NCBI RefSeq assembly: GCF_016765655.2 | Contig: NZ_CP086106.1 | Location: 5,912,501-5,976,500, forward strand | Length of the DNA stretch: 64,000 nucleotides | Direction of reading: 5' to 3' | From: Skermanella mucosa | GTDB taxonomy: Bacteria > Pseudomonadota > Alphaproteobacteria > Azospirillales > Azospirillaceae | Shown here: positions 18,699-28,686 of the stretch, one piece after another | Numbering within the stretch: position 1 is the first letter of the stretch | How the letters are laid out: every line of letters begins with the position of its first letter | Notes under the pieces: model-generated | The model's database searches: none | Told to the model about the DNA's origin: nothing | The model's input: only the letters and a program-made list of their open reading frames with translations | Program-made: the position numbers and the translations under genes

Positions 18699-19170
18699 AG
18701 CGTTAATCCCGTCGATGAGCTGCTCTCTCCAGAATGGAATAGTAAATTTCCCGAGCTTTTCCATTCATCGGAGAGGGCGTAGGTGAGTGCAGGCGAGCCG
18801 ATGATCGAAGTAATCGCCCCAGCGGGCATTCGCGACTCCGTCGCCATTCCCATGCCAGGCGAGACCGAGGAGGAGCGCAAGCGCCGCGACGATCTGTTCT
18901 TCGCCGTCCTTGACGTGGCCGGCCATCGATGGAGCAGCCGTTCCAGCTCCACCAGTTCGTCTGGAGTCAATTCTCTGGCGGTGCGTGCAGCCAGGCTTCT
19001 GGCAGCGCTCGATTACAGCAGCCATGTCGGGATTTGTCGTGGATGATGATGGTCTCCGGGGGAGTTCTGCATGCGCTCGGTGACGCTTCGGGAGCTTCGA
19101 AGCCGCTCGACCCACCGCATCCCACCTCAACGAAGTTGATGATCATGGTTCACCAGGAAGGGGCATCGAC
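18699..19170. other. Degraded intergenic segment right of IS66
   Basis: Short protein-like patches occur on both strands, for example a minus-strand ELTPDELVELERLL near 18935-18985 and a plus-strand IAPAGIRDSVAIPMPGE from 18801. Neither continues into a full gene, so I read this as decayed coding sequence. Confidence 0.35.
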
Positions 19171-19326
19171 GTGACAGAGGGGCAGATCGGTATTCTGGTA
19201 TCGGCTGCTGCGATCCTCGCGGCCGCTGGAGTGCTTTGGCGCCAGCAGGCCCTGAGTTCGGTGCCGCTCGTCGTCGCCGTGGTTTGCGTGCTCGTCGTTG
19301 CCGGTTTTCTCTTTCTGAGCTTCTGA
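19171..19326 (+). CDS. Small two-helix membrane protein
   Basis: A 51-residue frame starting with GTG 19171, seven bases after a strong GGAAGGGG ribosome site. It is almost entirely two hydrophobic helices (IGILVSAAAILAAAGVLW and VPLVVAVVCVLVVAGFLFL) joined by RQQALSS. The clear ribosome site and composition support a real gene. The family and role are unknown; small proteins of this form are often regulators or toxin-like. Confidence 0.55.
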   Translation: MTEGQIGILVSAAAILAAAGVLWRQQALSSVPLVVAVVCVLVVAGFLFLSF

Positions 19327-19343
19327 TCGGCTGGCGCCGTAGC

Positions 19344-19685
19344 ATGTCGGCCTATGGAATTTGTTGTATGTCATGGTCTGTTGAATGGCTCCGCCAACGA
19401 CCCCGCGAACATCTTGACTATCGCAACGGCATCGGCCGGCACCTCGACTCTGTGGTCTGTCTTTCCCTGTACGGCCAACATGAACCGCTCCGCATTAGCC
19501 GGAGACTTGCCGGGACTTTGGGAGCGAGGATCATTCCCATCTCTTCTAGCTTTACCCTGGTCTCAACAGGTTATCCAATCGAAGGCGTCCTCGTCGGCTT
19601 CTCGACGACAGGCAAGCCTACCGATGCCCTAACGGAGCTCCTCAGCCATGGCGAGAGTCGCATCTTGCAAGATATCCTGATCTGA
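19344..19685 (+). CDS. Hypothetical protein
   Basis: A 113-residue frame from ATG 19344, MSAYGICCMSWSVEW... with a plausible C-terminal domain (LGARIIPISSSFTLVSTGYPIEGVLVGFS). It begins 17 bases after the small membrane protein gene. A second frame at 19354-19632 overlaps it and looks less protein-like. I cannot assign a family. Confidence 0.35.
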   Translation: MSAYGICCMSWSVEWLRQRPREHLDYRNGIGRHLDSVVCLSLYGQHEPLRISRRLAGTLGARIIPISSSFTLVSTGYPIEGVLVGFSTTGKPTDALTELLSHGESRILQDILI

Positions 19686-19894
19686 GGGTTTGGCGAATCG
19701 CTTTTTCTGGGACAGCCAAGGACCAAACGTAACTTTTCATGGTTGCTGGGAGGCATTCTCACTCGCTTCCTTTTCCCGGCGCCTGGGCACGAATTCCCTT
19801 CTGTTTATGGTGCACTCACTGATGCAACTCTCTGATGAGCGTGCTGTTACATAAGCAAGGGTGAGGCTTGGAATTTCAGGGGGGATGATATTCA

Positions 19895-20563
19895 ATGTCA
19901 AACTCGATGCACCAGGGAAAGTTGAGCGCGTTTGCAGTAGCGATCACCGGTATGGGGCTCGTCATGAACTATCCGGTTCATGCCCAGGAATCCCCGCCTC
20001 AAGCGCAGGAGCAGGCCCTTCATCTCGACGAGATGCTGGTCCAGGAAGCCATCCAGCGGGGTCTGGCGGAGATCGAGATGGCCAGGCTCGCCGAGGAGCG
20101 CGCCGAGGCGGACGCGGTGCATTCCTTCGCCGAACTCATGCTGGAACACCATGGAAAGCTGAACGAACGGCTGATCCAGGCGGCACGCGAAATCGGCGCG
20201 GAGGTCCCCTCTGGCCCGAGCGAGAGCGAAGCGTCGGTCATCGAGCGGCTGAAGACGCTCCGAGGCGCCGCCTTCGACGAGGTCTATGCGGTGGGCGTCG
20301 CCCAGGACCACATGCGGCACCATAACCTGCACGCGCGCCTGGCGGGGTACGCTTCCGCCCCGGTCCTGCGGCGGATCGGCACGGAAGCGGTGTCTATGCT
20401 GGAAGAGCACCTGGCCGCGGCACAGGCGCTGCGGGTCGAGGTCCGGCCGATCGCCCAGGGTCCGCTCGGGGCGGTGCCCGACCAGGCTGCCGAGCCGAGC
20501 GAGGCGACCCCGCAACGGCAGCAGGCCCCCTATTCCGACGAGGCCGAAGGGGCCGAGCCCTGA
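19895..20563 (+). CDS. DUF4142 secreted protein
   Basis: 222 residues with an N-terminal export signal (hydrophobic FAVAITGMGLVMNYPVHA, cleavage near HAQE), then a mostly helical DUF4142 (ferritin-like) domain: MLVQEAIQRGLAEIEMARLAEE, AVHSFAELMLEHHGKLNERL and QDHMRHHNLHARLAG. Histidine/glutamate-rich helices are typical of the family; metal binding is possible but not shown. It converges on napC with 28 bp between. A second DUF4142 gene follows norD at 59716, so both nitrogen-oxide blocks carry one. Confidence 0.8.
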   Translation: MSNSMHQGKLSAFAVAITGMGLVMNYPVHAQESPPQAQEQALHLDEMLVQEAIQRGLAEIEMARLAEERAEADAVHSFAELMLEHHGKLNERLIQAAREIGAEVPSGPSESEASVIERLKTLRGAAFDEVYAVGVAQDHMRHHNLHARLAGYASAPVLRRIGTEAVSMLEEHLAAAQALRVEVRPIAQGPLGAVPDQAAEPSEATPQRQQAPYSDEAEGAEP

Positions 20564-20591
20564 CGGCCGGCACTCGACCGGCGCGGCGGTC

Positions 20592-21251
20592 CTACCGTTC
20601 CGCTTCCGCCAGCCAGTGGCCCAGCGTTCCCTTGCCGGCGTCCACCTCGCTCCAGCCCGGCGGCACGCCGTCCATGTTGGGCAGCTGGTGCGCGATGCCC
20701 TTGTGGCAGTCGATGCAGGTGCGCTCGCCCGTGAACAGGTATGCCTGATGGACCCGGGCCGCCCTGGCGCCCTGCTTCGTGATGTCCATGGATTCCGCCG
20801 AGTGGCAGTTCCGGCACTCCAGCGAGTTGTTGGCCTTCAGCCTGGCCCACTCGTGCTCGGCCAGTTCGCGCCGCATGGCGACGAACTTGTCGCGCGTGTC
20901 GATGGTGCCGAAGATCTTTCCCCAGACCTCCTTGGACGCCTGCATCTTGCGGGCGATCTTGTCCGTCCATTCGTGCGGCACGTGGCAGTCGGGACAAGTC
21001 GCCCGCACGCCGGACCGGTTGGAGAAGTGGATCGTCGTCTTCAGCTCCTCGTAGACGTTGGCGTTCATCTCGTGGCAGCCGATGCAGAACGCCTCCCGGT
21101 TGGTCGCCTCCAGGGCCGTGTTGAAGCCGCCCCAGAAGATGACGCCGGCGGCGAACCCGCCGAGCGTCAGGAAACCGAGGCTGAGATACCGGCTGGGACT
21201 GGAGAAGGTGCGCCACGGATGCACCAGGAATCCCGGCAGCTTCATCCTCAT
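20592..21251 (-). CDS. napC: Tetraheme quinol dehydrogenase NapC
   Basis: 219 residues: an N-terminal membrane anchor ([20 protein letters not shown]) then a periplasmic domain with four c-type heme sites, CIGCH, CPDCH, CRNCH and CIDCH, as in the NapC/NirT family. It passes electrons from membrane quinol to the NapAB nitrate reductase. It is the last gene of napEFDABC; its ATG overlaps the end of napB. The normal set of distal ligand histidines is plausible but I did not align them. Confidence 0.95.
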   Translation of the reverse strand: MRMKLPGFLVHPWRTFSSPSRYLSLGFLTLGGFAAGVIFWGGFNTALEATNREAFCIGCHEMNANVYEELKTTIHFSNRSGVRATCPDCHVPHEWTDKIARKMQASKEVWGKIFGTIDTRDKFVAMRRELAEHEWARLKANNSLECRNCHSAESMDITKQGARAARVHQAYLFTGERTCIDCHKGIAHQLPNMDGVPPGWSEVDAGKGTLGHWLAEAER

Positions 21252-21721
21252 TTGTGCTCACCCCCGCCGGACGGCCTGCTGATCAGGCTGTCGATATCCT
21301 TGAACTCGTTCGGCACGAAGGGCTGCGCCGCCGTCTGGGGGACGTGGCACTGCATGCAGAAATACCGGCGCGGCGACACCTGTCCCAGCATCTGGCCGTC
21401 GCGGTCCATGTAGTGGGTGATGCTGATCATCGGCGCCTGCACCGCCTCGGTGAACTGCCGGCTGTGGCAGGTCAGGCAGCGGTTGGTGTTCAGGTTGATC
21501 TGGTAGTCGCGCACATTGTGCGGGATCACCGGGGGCTGCTCCGGATAGTTCCTTGAAACCCTGCGGTCGTCGGTCACGTCCGCCGGGATCGGGGGTGCCG
21601 GCAGCTCGTCGGTGAACGCGACCGGCGGGCGGAACGGGGTCTGGATCGGCTGCTGGGCCGAGATGACGGCCGGCACCAGGACCGGGAGTGCCGCGAGGGC
21701 GGCGTAGAAGAGTATTCTCAT
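21248..21721 (-). CDS. napB: Periplasmic nitrate reductase diheme subunit NapB
   Basis: 157 residues with a signal peptide ([19 protein letters not shown]), two heme motifs CLTCH and CMQCH, and family features [22 protein letters not shown] and the C-terminal [13 protein letters not shown]. It accepts electrons from NapC and delivers them to NapA in the periplasm. It sits 12 bp downstream of napA and overlaps napC by four bases, which implies coupled translation. Confidence 0.95.
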   Translation of the reverse strand: MRILFYAALAALPVLVPAVISAQQPIQTPFRPPVAFTDELPAPPIPADVTDDRRVSRNYPEQPPVIPHNVRDYQINLNTNRCLTCHSRQFTEAVQAPMISITHYMDRDGQMLGQVSPRRYFCMQCHVPQTAAQPFVPNEFKDIDSLISRPSGGGEHK

Positions 21722-21733
21722 GAATGCCGCCCC

Positions 21734-24229
21734 TTACACCGCGGTTATCCTGACCGCGCATTTCTTGAAGTCGGTCTGCTTGGAGATCGGATCGGTGGCA
21801 TCGAGCGTCACCTTGTTGATCAGGCGGGTGCTGTCGAACCAGGGCACGAAGACCAGGCCGCGCGGCGGCTTGTTGCGTCCCCGGGTCTCGACGCGCAGGC
21901 GGACCTCGCCGCGCCGCGACTGGACCAGCACCTCGGAACCCCGGCGCAGCTTGCGGGCCGCGGCGTCGTCCGGGTGCATGTAGACCAGCGCCATGGGCAC
22001 CGCCTTGTAGAGCTCCGGCACCCGCATGGTCATGGACCCGGAATGCCAGTGCTCCAGCACCCGGCCGGTGACCAGCCACATGTCGTATTCCGCATCCGGC
22101 GCCTCGGCCGGCGGCTCGTACGGGAAACCGAAGATGATCGCGCGGCCGTCGGGGTTGCCATAGAAGCGGATGCCCTCCCCCGGCTTCACGTAGGGGTCCA
22201 GGCCCTCCCGGTAGCGCCAGCGGGTCTCCTGGTTATCCACCACCGGCCAGCGCATGCCGCGGACCTTGTGGTACTCGTCGAAGTTGGCCAGGTCGTGCCC
22301 GTGATGGCGGCCGAACGAGGCGTATTCCTCGAACAGGCCCTTCTGGACATAGAACCCGAAGGCCCGGGCCTCCCGGTTCTCGTACTCGGGGTCCATGTCC
22401 TCCAGCGGGAACCTGTTTACCTCACCGTTGGCGAACAGCACGTCGAACAGCGTCTTTCCCCGGTATTCCGGGTTCCGGTCCAGCGTCTCGGCAGGCCACA
22501 CCTCCTCGGTCGTGAACCTTTTCGAGAACTCCATCATCTGCCACAGGTCGGAGCGGGCCTCGCCCGGTGCCGGGACGAGCTGGTGCCAGAAATGGGTGCG
22601 CCGCTCGGCGTTGCCGTAGGCGCCTTCCTTCTCGACCCACATGGCCGCCGGCAGCACCAGGTCCGCCGCCATCGCGGTCACGGTCGGATAGGCGTCCGAC
22701 ACCACGATGAAGTTGTCCGGATTTCGGTAGCCGACATAGGTCTCGTTGTCGGAGTTGGGTGCCGCCTGGAGGTTGTTGTTGACCTGGATCCAGTAGGCGT
22801 TGAGCTTGCCGTCCTTCAGCATGCGGTCCTGCTGGACCGCGTGGTATCCCGGCTTGTCCGGCAGCAGCCCCGCCGGCAGCTTCCAGATCTCCTCGGCTTT
22901 CTTCCGGTGCTCCGGGTTGGTGACCTGCATGTCGGCCGGCAGGCGGTGCGAGAAGGTCCCGACCTCGCGGGCGGTGCCGCAGGCCGAGGGTTGGCCGGTC
23001 AGGGAGAACGGGCTGTTGCCCGGCTCGGAGATCTTCCCGGTCAGGAGATGGATGTTGTAGATCATGTGGTTGGCCCAGACGCCGCGGACGTGCTGGTTGA
23101 ACCCCATGGTCCAGAACGACATGACCTTGGTCTTGGGATCGGCGTACAGCTCGGCCAGGGCCAGCAGGCGCTCCTTGGGAACGCCGGTCAGCTCCGCCGT
23201 GTAGTCCGCCGTATAGGTGCCGACCAGCTTGGCGAAATCGTCGAAGCTGCTGGGCGTCGAGGCGGTGGCCTCCTTGGCGCCGGTCGCCCGCACCTCCAGC
23301 ACATGCTCCGGCCGCAGGCCGTAGCCGATGTCCGTCTGGCCCATGCGGAAGTTGCAGTGCTTGTCCACGAACTCCCGGTTGACCCGGCCGGTCCGGATGA
23401 TGTGGTTGGCGATGAAGTTGAGGATCGCCAGGTCGGTGCCCGGCTTGAACACCATGGGCACGTCGGCCAGCTCGTAGCTGCGGTGCTCGAAGGTGGACAG
23501 CACGGCGACCTTGACGTGGGGGGCCGAGATCCGGCGGTCCGTCACCCGGGTCCACAGGATCGGATGCATCTCCGCCATGTTGGAGCCCCACAGGACGAAG
23601 GCGTCGGCCGACTCGATGTCGTCGTAGCAGCCCATCGGCTCGTCCATGCCGAAGGTCCGGATGAAGGCGACGGCGGCCGAGGCCATGCAGTGGCGGGCGT
23701 TGGGGTCCAGGTTGTTGGAACGGAAGCCGGCGCGCATGAACTTGCTCGCGGCATAGCCCTCCCAGATCGTCCACTGTCCCGAACCGAACATGCCGACCGC
23801 CGTCGGCCCCTTCTCCTTCAGCACGCGTTTCCACACCTTGGCCATCTCGTCGAAGGCGCGTTCCCAGGAAACCGGCTGGAACTCGCCGTCCTTGTGGTAC
23901 TCGCCGTTCCGCATGCGCAGCATCGGCGTCGTCAGGCGGTCCTGCCCGTACATGATCTTGGACAGGAAATAACCCTTCACGCAGTTCAGGCCGCGGTTGA
24001 CCTCGGCCTTGATGTCGCCGTGGGTGGCGACCACGCGGTCGTCCTTGACCGCGACCATGACGCCGCAGCCCGTGCCGCAGAACCGGCAGGGCGCCTTGGA
24101 CCATTTGAGCTTCGCGTCCTGCCCGGCGACCAGGGACTGCTGGGCTGCGGCCGGAAGGCTGATCTGGGCCGCGGCCGCGGCCGTCGCGGCCGCGTTGGCC
24201 TTGATGTAGTCTCTTCTCGTCAGTTTCAC
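21734..24229 (-). CDS. napA: Periplasmic nitrate reductase catalytic subunit NapA
   Basis: 831 residues. The start is GTG 24229 with AGGGGG before it; the frame stays open upstream but only this start gives the twin-arginine signal KLTRRDYIK followed by an alanine-rich helix. The [4Fe-4S] site is CRFCGTGC plus the later NCVKGYF cysteine. The molybdenum ligand cysteine is in NARHCMASA. Length and C-terminal [10 protein letters not shown] block are normal for the family. It reduces nitrate to nitrite in the periplasm using Mo-bis-MGD. Maturation and export need NapD, encoded directly upstream. Confidence 0.97.
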   Translation of the reverse strand: MKLTRRDYIKANAAATAAAAAQISLPAAAQQSLVAGQDAKLKWSKAPCRFCGTGCGVMVAVKDDRVVATHGDIKAEVNRGLNCVKGYFLSKIMYGQDRLTTPMLRMRNGEYHKDGEFQPVSWERAFDEMAKVWKRVLKEKGPTAVGMFGSGQWTIWEGYAASKFMRAGFRSNNLDPNARHCMASAAVAFIRTFGMDEPMGCYDDIESADAFVLWGSNMAEMHPILWTRVTDRRISAPHVKVAVLSTFEHRSYELADVPMVFKPGTDLAILNFIANHIIRTGRVNREFVDKHCNFRMGQTDIGYGLRPEHVLEVRATGAKEATASTPSSFDDFAKLVGTYTADYTAELTGVPKERLLALAELYADPKTKVMSFWTMGFNQHVRGVWANHMIYNIHLLTGKISEPGNSPFSLTGQPSACGTAREVGTFSHRLPADMQVTNPEHRKKAEEIWKLPAGLLPDKPGYHAVQQDRMLKDGKLNAYWIQVNNNLQAAPNSDNETYVGYRNPDNFIVVSDAYPTVTAMAADLVLPAAMWVEKEGAYGNAERRTHFWHQLVPAPGEARSDLWQMMEFSKRFTTEEVWPAETLDRNPEYRGKTLFDVLFANGEVNRFPLEDMDPEYENREARAFGFYVQKGLFEEYASFGRHHGHDLANFDEYHKVRGMRWPVVDNQETRWRYREGLDPYVKPGEGIRFYGNPDGRAIIFGFPYEPPAEAPDAEYDMWLVTGRVLEHWHSGSMTMRVPELYKAVPMALVYMHPDDAAARKLRRGSEVLVQSRRGEVRLRVETRGRNKPPRGLVFVPWFDSTRLINKVTLDATDPISKQTDFKKCAVRITAV

Positions 24230-24245
24230 GATTTCCCCCTGACTT

Positions 24246-24515
24246 TCAATCCGCCGCATCCGGCCCGTCCACCTGGTGCCCATCCACCTGATGGAAGACC
24301 ATGTTGACCGCCATGACCCCGTCCAGCAGGTTGATCTCGCTAATCCGGGCGACGATTTCCCCCTCGTCGGCGGTCTCCAGCGTGACCACCATCTTCCCCG
24401 CCTCCGCGGCGTGGACCTCGATCCCGGGCATGGCCGAAACGGCTCCCCTTGCGGCATCCATGAACTCCGGGAGAGCCTGGACGACCAGGCTCGAGATATG
24501 GACCTCATCGGACAT
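24246..24515 (-). CDS. napD: NapA maturation chaperone NapD
   Basis: 89 residues with the NapD signature: [19 protein letters not shown] and [15 protein letters not shown], in a ferredoxin-like fold. NapD binds the NapA twin-arginine signal peptide and holds it until cofactor insertion. It overlaps napF by 11 bases and lies 16 bp before napA. The aspartate-rich C-terminal tail is unusual but short. Confidence 0.92.
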   Translation of the reverse strand: MSDEVHISSLVVQALPEFMDAARGAVSAMPGIEVHAAEAGKMVVTLETADEGEIVARISEINLLDGVMAVNMVFHQVDGHQVDGPDAAD

Positions 24516-25026
24516 CGCTTGCTTCCTTATGATTCCCGGCGGAAACGACCGTCACCGCCCCGGCCGGACAGGGGGAAACGCACGCGCCGCATCCGGTGCA
24601 GGCATCCGTGTCCACGGCGGGCCGGGACGGGCCGCCGAACCCGATGGTGAAATTGATCGCGCCGGTCGGGCACGCGTCGCGGCAGCTCTGGCAGACGATC
24701 CCCATCCTGGCGAAGCAGGTATCGGCGATGGCTGCTGCCTGGAACCAGGGAGCTCCCTGCGTCAGGTCGAACACGGGGGCCGGGCAGGCCTCGGCGCAGT
24801 CGCCGCAGAAGGTGCATTCGCCGTTCCGGAAATCGACCTCCGGGTATCCCCCGTCGCCCGCCGCGACGATGCCTTCCGGACAGGCGTCGGCGCACGCTCC
24901 GCATCGAACGCAGGCGTCGAGCACGCGCGCATCGGAGGCGTAAGGCGGCCGAACGGGCACCGGCCCGCGCCGCAGCCGCCCTCTCAGCAGGCTGCGCCGC
25001 CCGGGATCGATCCTGGTGTCTCGCAT
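24505..25026 (-). CDS. napF: Ferredoxin-type protein NapF
   Basis: 173 residues with cysteine-rich [4Fe-4S] motifs: [33 protein letters not shown] and [12 protein letters not shown], the last near the C-terminus. The basic N-terminus ([12 protein letters not shown]) replaces a signal peptide, so it is cytoplasmic, where NapF is thought to help assemble the NapA iron-sulfur cluster. It starts seven bases after napE ends. No napG or napH is present, so NapC is the only quinol-oxidising route encoded here. Confidence 0.92.
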   Translation of the reverse strand: MRDTRIDPGRRSLLRGRLRRGPVPVRPPYASDARVLDACVRCGACADACPEGIVAAGDGGYPEVDFRNGECTFCGDCAEACPAPVFDLTQGAPWFQAAAIADTCFARMGIVCQSCRDACPTGAINFTIGFGGPSRPAVDTDACTGCGACVSPCPAGAVTVVSAGNHKEASDVR

Positions 25027-25032
25027 GATGCT

Positions 25033-25263
25033 CTAGACCGGCGGCGGCCCCGGGGGCCCGGCGACCATCTGGTACATCCAGACGATGAAGCCGTAGCCCC
25101 CCACGACCGCCACGGCCACGAACGGCCAGATGACGAAGGCGAGAAGCAGGAACATGAGGATCTCCCGGCGCCTTGCCGCAGGATCGACCGATATCTCGAC
25201 AGGCTGAGACTGTGGCGGCAACGCTGTGCCGGCGAGAGGAGAACCGGGTTGAGTGGAGCTCAT
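25033..25263 (-). CDS. napE: Nap membrane protein NapE
   Basis: 76 residues: a soluble N-terminus with RRREILMF, then a single membrane helix (LLLAFVIWPFVAVAVVGGYGFIVW) and a short proline-rich tail, which is the NapE pattern. Its role in the nitrate reductase system is unclear. It is the first gene of napEFDABC. A motif search by eye of the upstream 25264-25400 region shows no clear FNR/Dnr box. Confidence 0.88.
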   Translation of the reverse strand: MSSTQPGSPLAGTALPPQSQPVEISVDPAARRREILMFLLLAFVIWPFVAVAVVGGYGFIVWMYQMVAGPPGPPPV

Positions 25264-25581
25264 GATCTGTTCCCGAACAGTGGAGGTACGTGCTGTCGTC
25301 CTAGAGAGACCTTCTTCGAGACAAATTACTCAATTTTTCAATGGCTAACCGGGTGGTTAGTACCTCCGTATATTCACTTCCCAGTATGTCGCGCAAGATA
25401 TTTCTACGGGAAAAGCAATCATGCTACACGGCGCGGCCCTCCGACATCCCGGGCCAGTTCGATCTACCGCTATATGAAGCATCCCGCCACTCAAGATTGT
25501 CGGCTGTCCCGGCCACCTGATCTCAGCATAGCTGTTCTCCGCAGGACGGACATCATCCAATACTCTATCGCCTGCTCCGAC
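25264..25581. other. Divergent intergenic region between napE and nnrU
   Basis: Contains the napE promoter region (AT-rich at 25320-25350) and the leader toward nnrU. I see no gene in it. Confidence 0.5.
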
Positions 25582-25595
25582 TTGACCCAGGTCAA
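25582..25595 (+). promoter_or_regulatory. FNR/Dnr-type box upstream of nnrU
   Basis: TTGACCCAGGTCAA is a perfect inverted repeat (TTGACC/GGTCAA) close to the FNR/Dnr consensus TTGATnnnnATCAA. Its centre is about 80 bp before the nnrU start, leaving room for a class II promoter with a 40-nt leader. Confidence 0.7.
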
Positions 25596-25667
25596 TACGG
25601 CCTCTTCCGTTTTGGGTCCTTATGATGCCACTCCCTGTCGGTATTGTTGGCCGGCCAGTTCGATGCG

Positions 25668-26309
25668 ATGACAATGGAACCCCTGATCCTCTCCACACTC
25701 TTTCTGATAAGCAGTCACGTCGTTCCCGGATTGCCGGGGGTTCGCTCCTCCCTAGTCCATGCGCTCGGACGCCGGCTGTTTCTCGCTTTCTATTCGGCGA
25801 TCTCGCTGGCAGCTCTGGTCCTGGTAGTCTGGAGCTACCGGGCGGCCAATAGCGGGGAGTGGCTGTATCTTCCTCCCGTCGAGGTGAAGATGATCGCGGT
25901 ACTTGCGATGCCGCTCGCTCTTTTCCTGCTGGTCGGCCGGCTCACCACGCCGGCCGGAACGCCGGAACCTGTAGGCATCTATCGCATCACCGCCGTTCCT
26001 GGCAGCCTGTCGGTCCTGCTCTGGACGCTGCTGCACCTGACGGTGCTGGGGGGAGCGCGACAGGTGATCGTCTTCACCGGGATGGCCATCATCGCCCTGT
26101 TTTCCCTGGTCAGGAACTGGCGAGCCGCCTCGGCCGCCCAGCACCGGGCCGGCATCCTGCCATTTTCCGGCATCATTCGGGGTAGCGAGAGGCTGGTCTG
26201 GAAGGAGATCGGTTGGGGCCGGCTGCTCCTGCCCCTCGCTTTATGGGCGGCGTTGCTTCTGTTCCATCCTGTTGTGATCGGTCCCGATCCTCTCGCCTAT
26301 CTGTTCTGA
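25668..26309 (+). CDS. nnrU: NnrU-family membrane protein
   Basis: About 213 residues with six hydrophobic segments and the NnrU family pattern: SHVVPGLPGVRSSLV, then LVVWSYRAAN, WTLLHLTVLGGARQV and a C-terminal pair of helices. NnrU proteins are integral membrane proteins found with denitrification genes and linked to nitric-oxide metabolism or isoprenoid/carotenoid-type isomerase relatives; the biochemical role is not settled. Starts at 25668 or 25674 are both possible; ribosome-site support is weak. It is divergent from napE and has a Dnr-type box upstream. Confidence 0.85.
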   Translation: MTMEPLILSTLFLISSHVVPGLPGVRSSLVHALGRRLFLAFYSAISLAALVLVVWSYRAANSGEWLYLPPVEVKMIAVLAMPLALFLLVGRLTTPAGTPEPVGIYRITAVPGSLSVLLWTLLHLTVLGGARQVIVFTGMAIIALFSLVRNWRAASAAQHRAGILPFSGIIRGSERLVWKEIGWGRLLLPLALWAALLLFHPVVIGPDPLAYLF

Positions 26310-26356
26310 TCCATTTCGCAACAGCAATACTGTCTCAGCAAAGAATCTTCGAAAGC

Positions 26357-26370
26357 TTGATCGGCGTCAA
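26357..26370 (+). promoter_or_regulatory. FNR/Dnr-type box upstream of DUF2249 gene
   Basis: TTGATCGGCGTCAA matches the TTGAT half-site exactly and the ATCAA half-site at four of five positions. Its centre lies 60 bp before the ATG at 26424, the distance expected for a box at -41.5 with a 20-nt leader. Confidence 0.75.
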
Positions 26371-26423
26371 GAATTGGCCCGGCCCCTGCGGCATTATTGC
26401 GATCAAATCACTTGGAGATGATG

Positions 26424-27251
26424 ATGAGCTTGCTGCCCCATCCCCTCACCCCAGATATGCTGCTGGTCGATGTGATAACCGAGCACCCTGGGGCAATTGA
26501 CAGGCTAACCGGCCTCAACCCAGCTTTCGCCGGTCTTCTGGACCAGCCCCGCAGGCACGCCATGACCGGCCAGATTAGGCTGGGCGAGGCGGCGCGGGTC
26601 GCCGGCGTATCGTTCGAAGCCCTGTGCAGGGTGTTGCAAGGAGAGCTGCCCACATCCGAAGTTGCTCACCCGCCTGGGACTGACCGTCCTGTTCCGATGG
26701 AGCGAAAGACCGTCGGCGACTGGTTCGAGCAGGCCGAGCGCCTGTCCGCACCTCACCTGGATGTGCGGCCTCTCCTGGCATCGGGACAGGATCCGTTCGC
26801 CCAGGTGATGTCCATGTCCGCCCGGGTGCCGGCGGGCGGTTTCATGGTGGTCGATGCGCCGTTCGACCCGGCGCCGCTCCGCCGGGTACTTGCCGGCAAG
26901 GGATTCACCTCGCAGGGTCGCCAGATCGGCCCCGCCCACTGGCGCATCTGCTGGCGACGCGAAGATCCGACCGAAACCGAGCCGGTGACCGACAAGCCTA
27001 TGCCGCGGCACGGGTCCGAGCCGTGGAATGCCGCTGACGGTACCCATCTGGACGTACGCGGCCTGCAACCGCCGGAGCCGCTGACCCGGGTACTCGACCT
27101 GATTGACCGGGGCGGAATTGACAGGCTGGTGCTCCACCATGACCGCGAACCGGTCTTCCTCTACCCAATGCTGGCCGAGCGGGGATGGTCGTGCCTGTCG
27201 GTCGAGCATTTGCAGGGTGAAGTCCGGATTGAACTGGCGCGGGATGCGTGA
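26424..27251 (+). CDS. DUF1858/DUF2249 protein
   Basis: 275 residues. The N-terminal about 60 residues (LTPDMLLVDVITEHPGAIDRL) are DUF1858-like. Two DUF2249 domains follow: LDVRPLLASGQDPFAQVM to WRICWRRE, and LDVRGLQPPEPLTRVLDLID to the end. DUF2249 resembles the sulfurtransferase TusA fold and is common in denitrification clusters, possibly in NO-linked metal or sulfur handling; its function is not known. Three ATGs in a row occur; 26424 is best placed (six bases from GGAG). It overlaps the next gene by four bases. Confidence 0.82.
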   Translation: MSLLPHPLTPDMLLVDVITEHPGAIDRLTGLNPAFAGLLDQPRRHAMTGQIRLGEAARVAGVSFEALCRVLQGELPTSEVAHPPGTDRPVPMERKTVGDWFEQAERLSAPHLDVRPLLASGQDPFAQVMSMSARVPAGGFMVVDAPFDPAPLRRVLAGKGFTSQGRQIGPAHWRICWRREDPTETEPVTDKPMPRHGSEPWNAADGTHLDVRGLQPPEPLTRVLDLIDRGGIDRLVLHHDREPVFLYPMLAERGWSCLSVEHLQGEVRIELARDA

Positions 27252-28528
27252 TGATCGCTCCAGGATCCAAGCTGCTGCCGGCATCCATTCCGTTCCGCTT
27301 TCTGGCGGCGGCCTTGCTGTTTCACCTCTTGGGCTGGACCGCGCTGGCAGCCGGGGCGCCGGTCGTGGCCGGTGCCGAGGGCGGGCTGGGCCTACCGGTC
27401 GCAGCCCTCCACCTGATCACGCTCGGCGTGCTGACCGTCACGGCCGTCGGAGCCGGGTTCCAGCTGCTGCCAGTGGCGATCCAGGCCGATTTGCCCGGCG
27501 TGTGGCCGTGCAGGATGACTGGGTGGTTACTGCTCCCGGGGGTCGTGGTGCTGACCTGGGGCATGATGACGGCCGACCTGTGGCTGCTCGGCATAGGAGG
27601 AATTTCCGTCGCACTGGCCCTGCTAGTGTTCGCGGTGGTGGTTGGTATGGCTCTGCTCCGCACCGACCAAACCAATCCGCAGGTCCGGCTGGTCGTCCGC
27701 CACTTGTGGGCGGCACTGGCCTGCCTGATGGCATTGGCCGTCCTGGGTCTTGCCCTGCTCGGAGACTTCGCGCACGGCTACCTGGATGACCACCGAACCG
27801 TGGCCGTAATCCACCTGGTGGTCGCCTGCTACGGCTTCCTGGGCTTGCTGGCCGCCGGGTTCGTACAGGTGCTGGTTCCCATGTTCGCCCTGGTGGCGCC
27901 GCAACGTGAACGCCCAGCCACACTCGTACTTGCTCTTGCTGTCGCTGCCCTCATCCTGGCCGGCGCCGGAGCCCTCATCGGCGCGGCTTCCATTGGTCTG
28001 GCCGCGGCGTGCCTTCATGTCCATGGCATGGCGGGATTGATGCGCCGGCGAAACCGCCGTGATCTCGGAACCTCATTCCTCCTCGTCCGGCTTTCCTGGG
28101 CCATGCTGCCTGCCAGTCTTTTGCTGGGGCTGCTCCTGATTCTGGATCTTCTGCCGGCCTGGGGCCCTGGGCTGTTCGTGCTGACGCTGGTGGGCGGCTG
28201 GCTGCTCAGCCTCGTGCTCGGCATGCTCCAGCGGATTCTGCCGTTCCTGAGTGCTATCCACGCGGCAAGGGCCGGCCGACGCATTCCCAAGGTGTCCGAG
28301 CTCAGCGACAGTCCGCTCCTGCAGATCCAGGCATCGTGCCACGTCGCCGCACTGGCGGCGGTCGGGATGGGAATGGTGCTCGATCTGGAGGTTTTGATCC
28401 GCGGAGGCGCCCTGACAGGAGCAGGGGGAGCCGTCGCCTTCATCATCTATGCGCTCGATCTTTACCTGCGGATCAGGGCTCTGCCCCAGGTCCGCCCCGT
28501 CGCGGCGAGAGGAAAAACCGCTCCTTGA
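27248..28528 (+). CDS. Polytopic membrane protein of denitrification clusters (NnrS/oxidase I-like)
   Basis: 426 residues with about twelve hydrophobic segments. Histidines recur near helix ends (LLFHLLGW, AALHLITLG, RHLWAAL, AVIHLVVACYGF, AACLHVHGM, ATWHVAALAA-type region), reminiscent of NnrS or heme-copper oxidase subunit I-like proteins, but I see no full oxidase ligand set. ATG 27248 overlaps the DUF2249 stop (ATGA), so the two form an operon under the same Dnr-type box. A role in NO stress or metal/heme handling is inference from context. Confidence 0.7.
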   Translation: MMIAPGSKLLPASIPFRFLAAALLFHLLGWTALAAGAPVVAGAEGGLGLPVAALHLITLGVLTVTAVGAGFQLLPVAIQADLPGVWPCRMTGWLLLPGVVVLTWGMMTADLWLLGIGGISVALALLVFAVVVGMALLRTDQTNPQVRLVVRHLWAALACLMALAVLGLALLGDFAHGYLDDHRTVAVIHLVVACYGFLGLLAAGFVQVLVPMFALVAPQRERPATLVLALAVAALILAGAGALIGAASIGLAAACLHVHGMAGLMRRRNRRDLGTSFLLVRLSWAMLPASLLLGLLLILDLLPAWGPGLFVLTLVGGWLLSLVLGMLQRILPFLSAIHAARAGRRIPKVSELSDSPLLQIQASCHVAALAAVGMGMVLDLEVLIRGGALTGAGGAVAFIIYALDLYLRIRALPQVRPVAARGKTAP

Positions 28529-28686
28529 TCTTCAGCGGGTGATCGTGTTAGTTGTGACTCGGAAGGCTATGGCGTGGCACTCATGCAATCCCTCACTTTT
28601 CACGGGATTGGGAGTGTCGCTGGAGGCAGAGCCTGCTGCGAAAATTTTATCGATCCAGCAATGCCATTCGCGAAACCCCTCTCCCG

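Noticed and set aside
20530-24104. Long frames on the other strand and in other phases across the nap genes
   Set aside because: They are shadows of the high-GC nap genes; none has family features, and napEFDABC explain the whole span.
25264-25400. Search for an FNR/Dnr box before napE
   Set aside because: Only an imperfect TTGAAAAATTGAG-like sequence is seen on the minus strand; the second half-site is in the wrong orientation.
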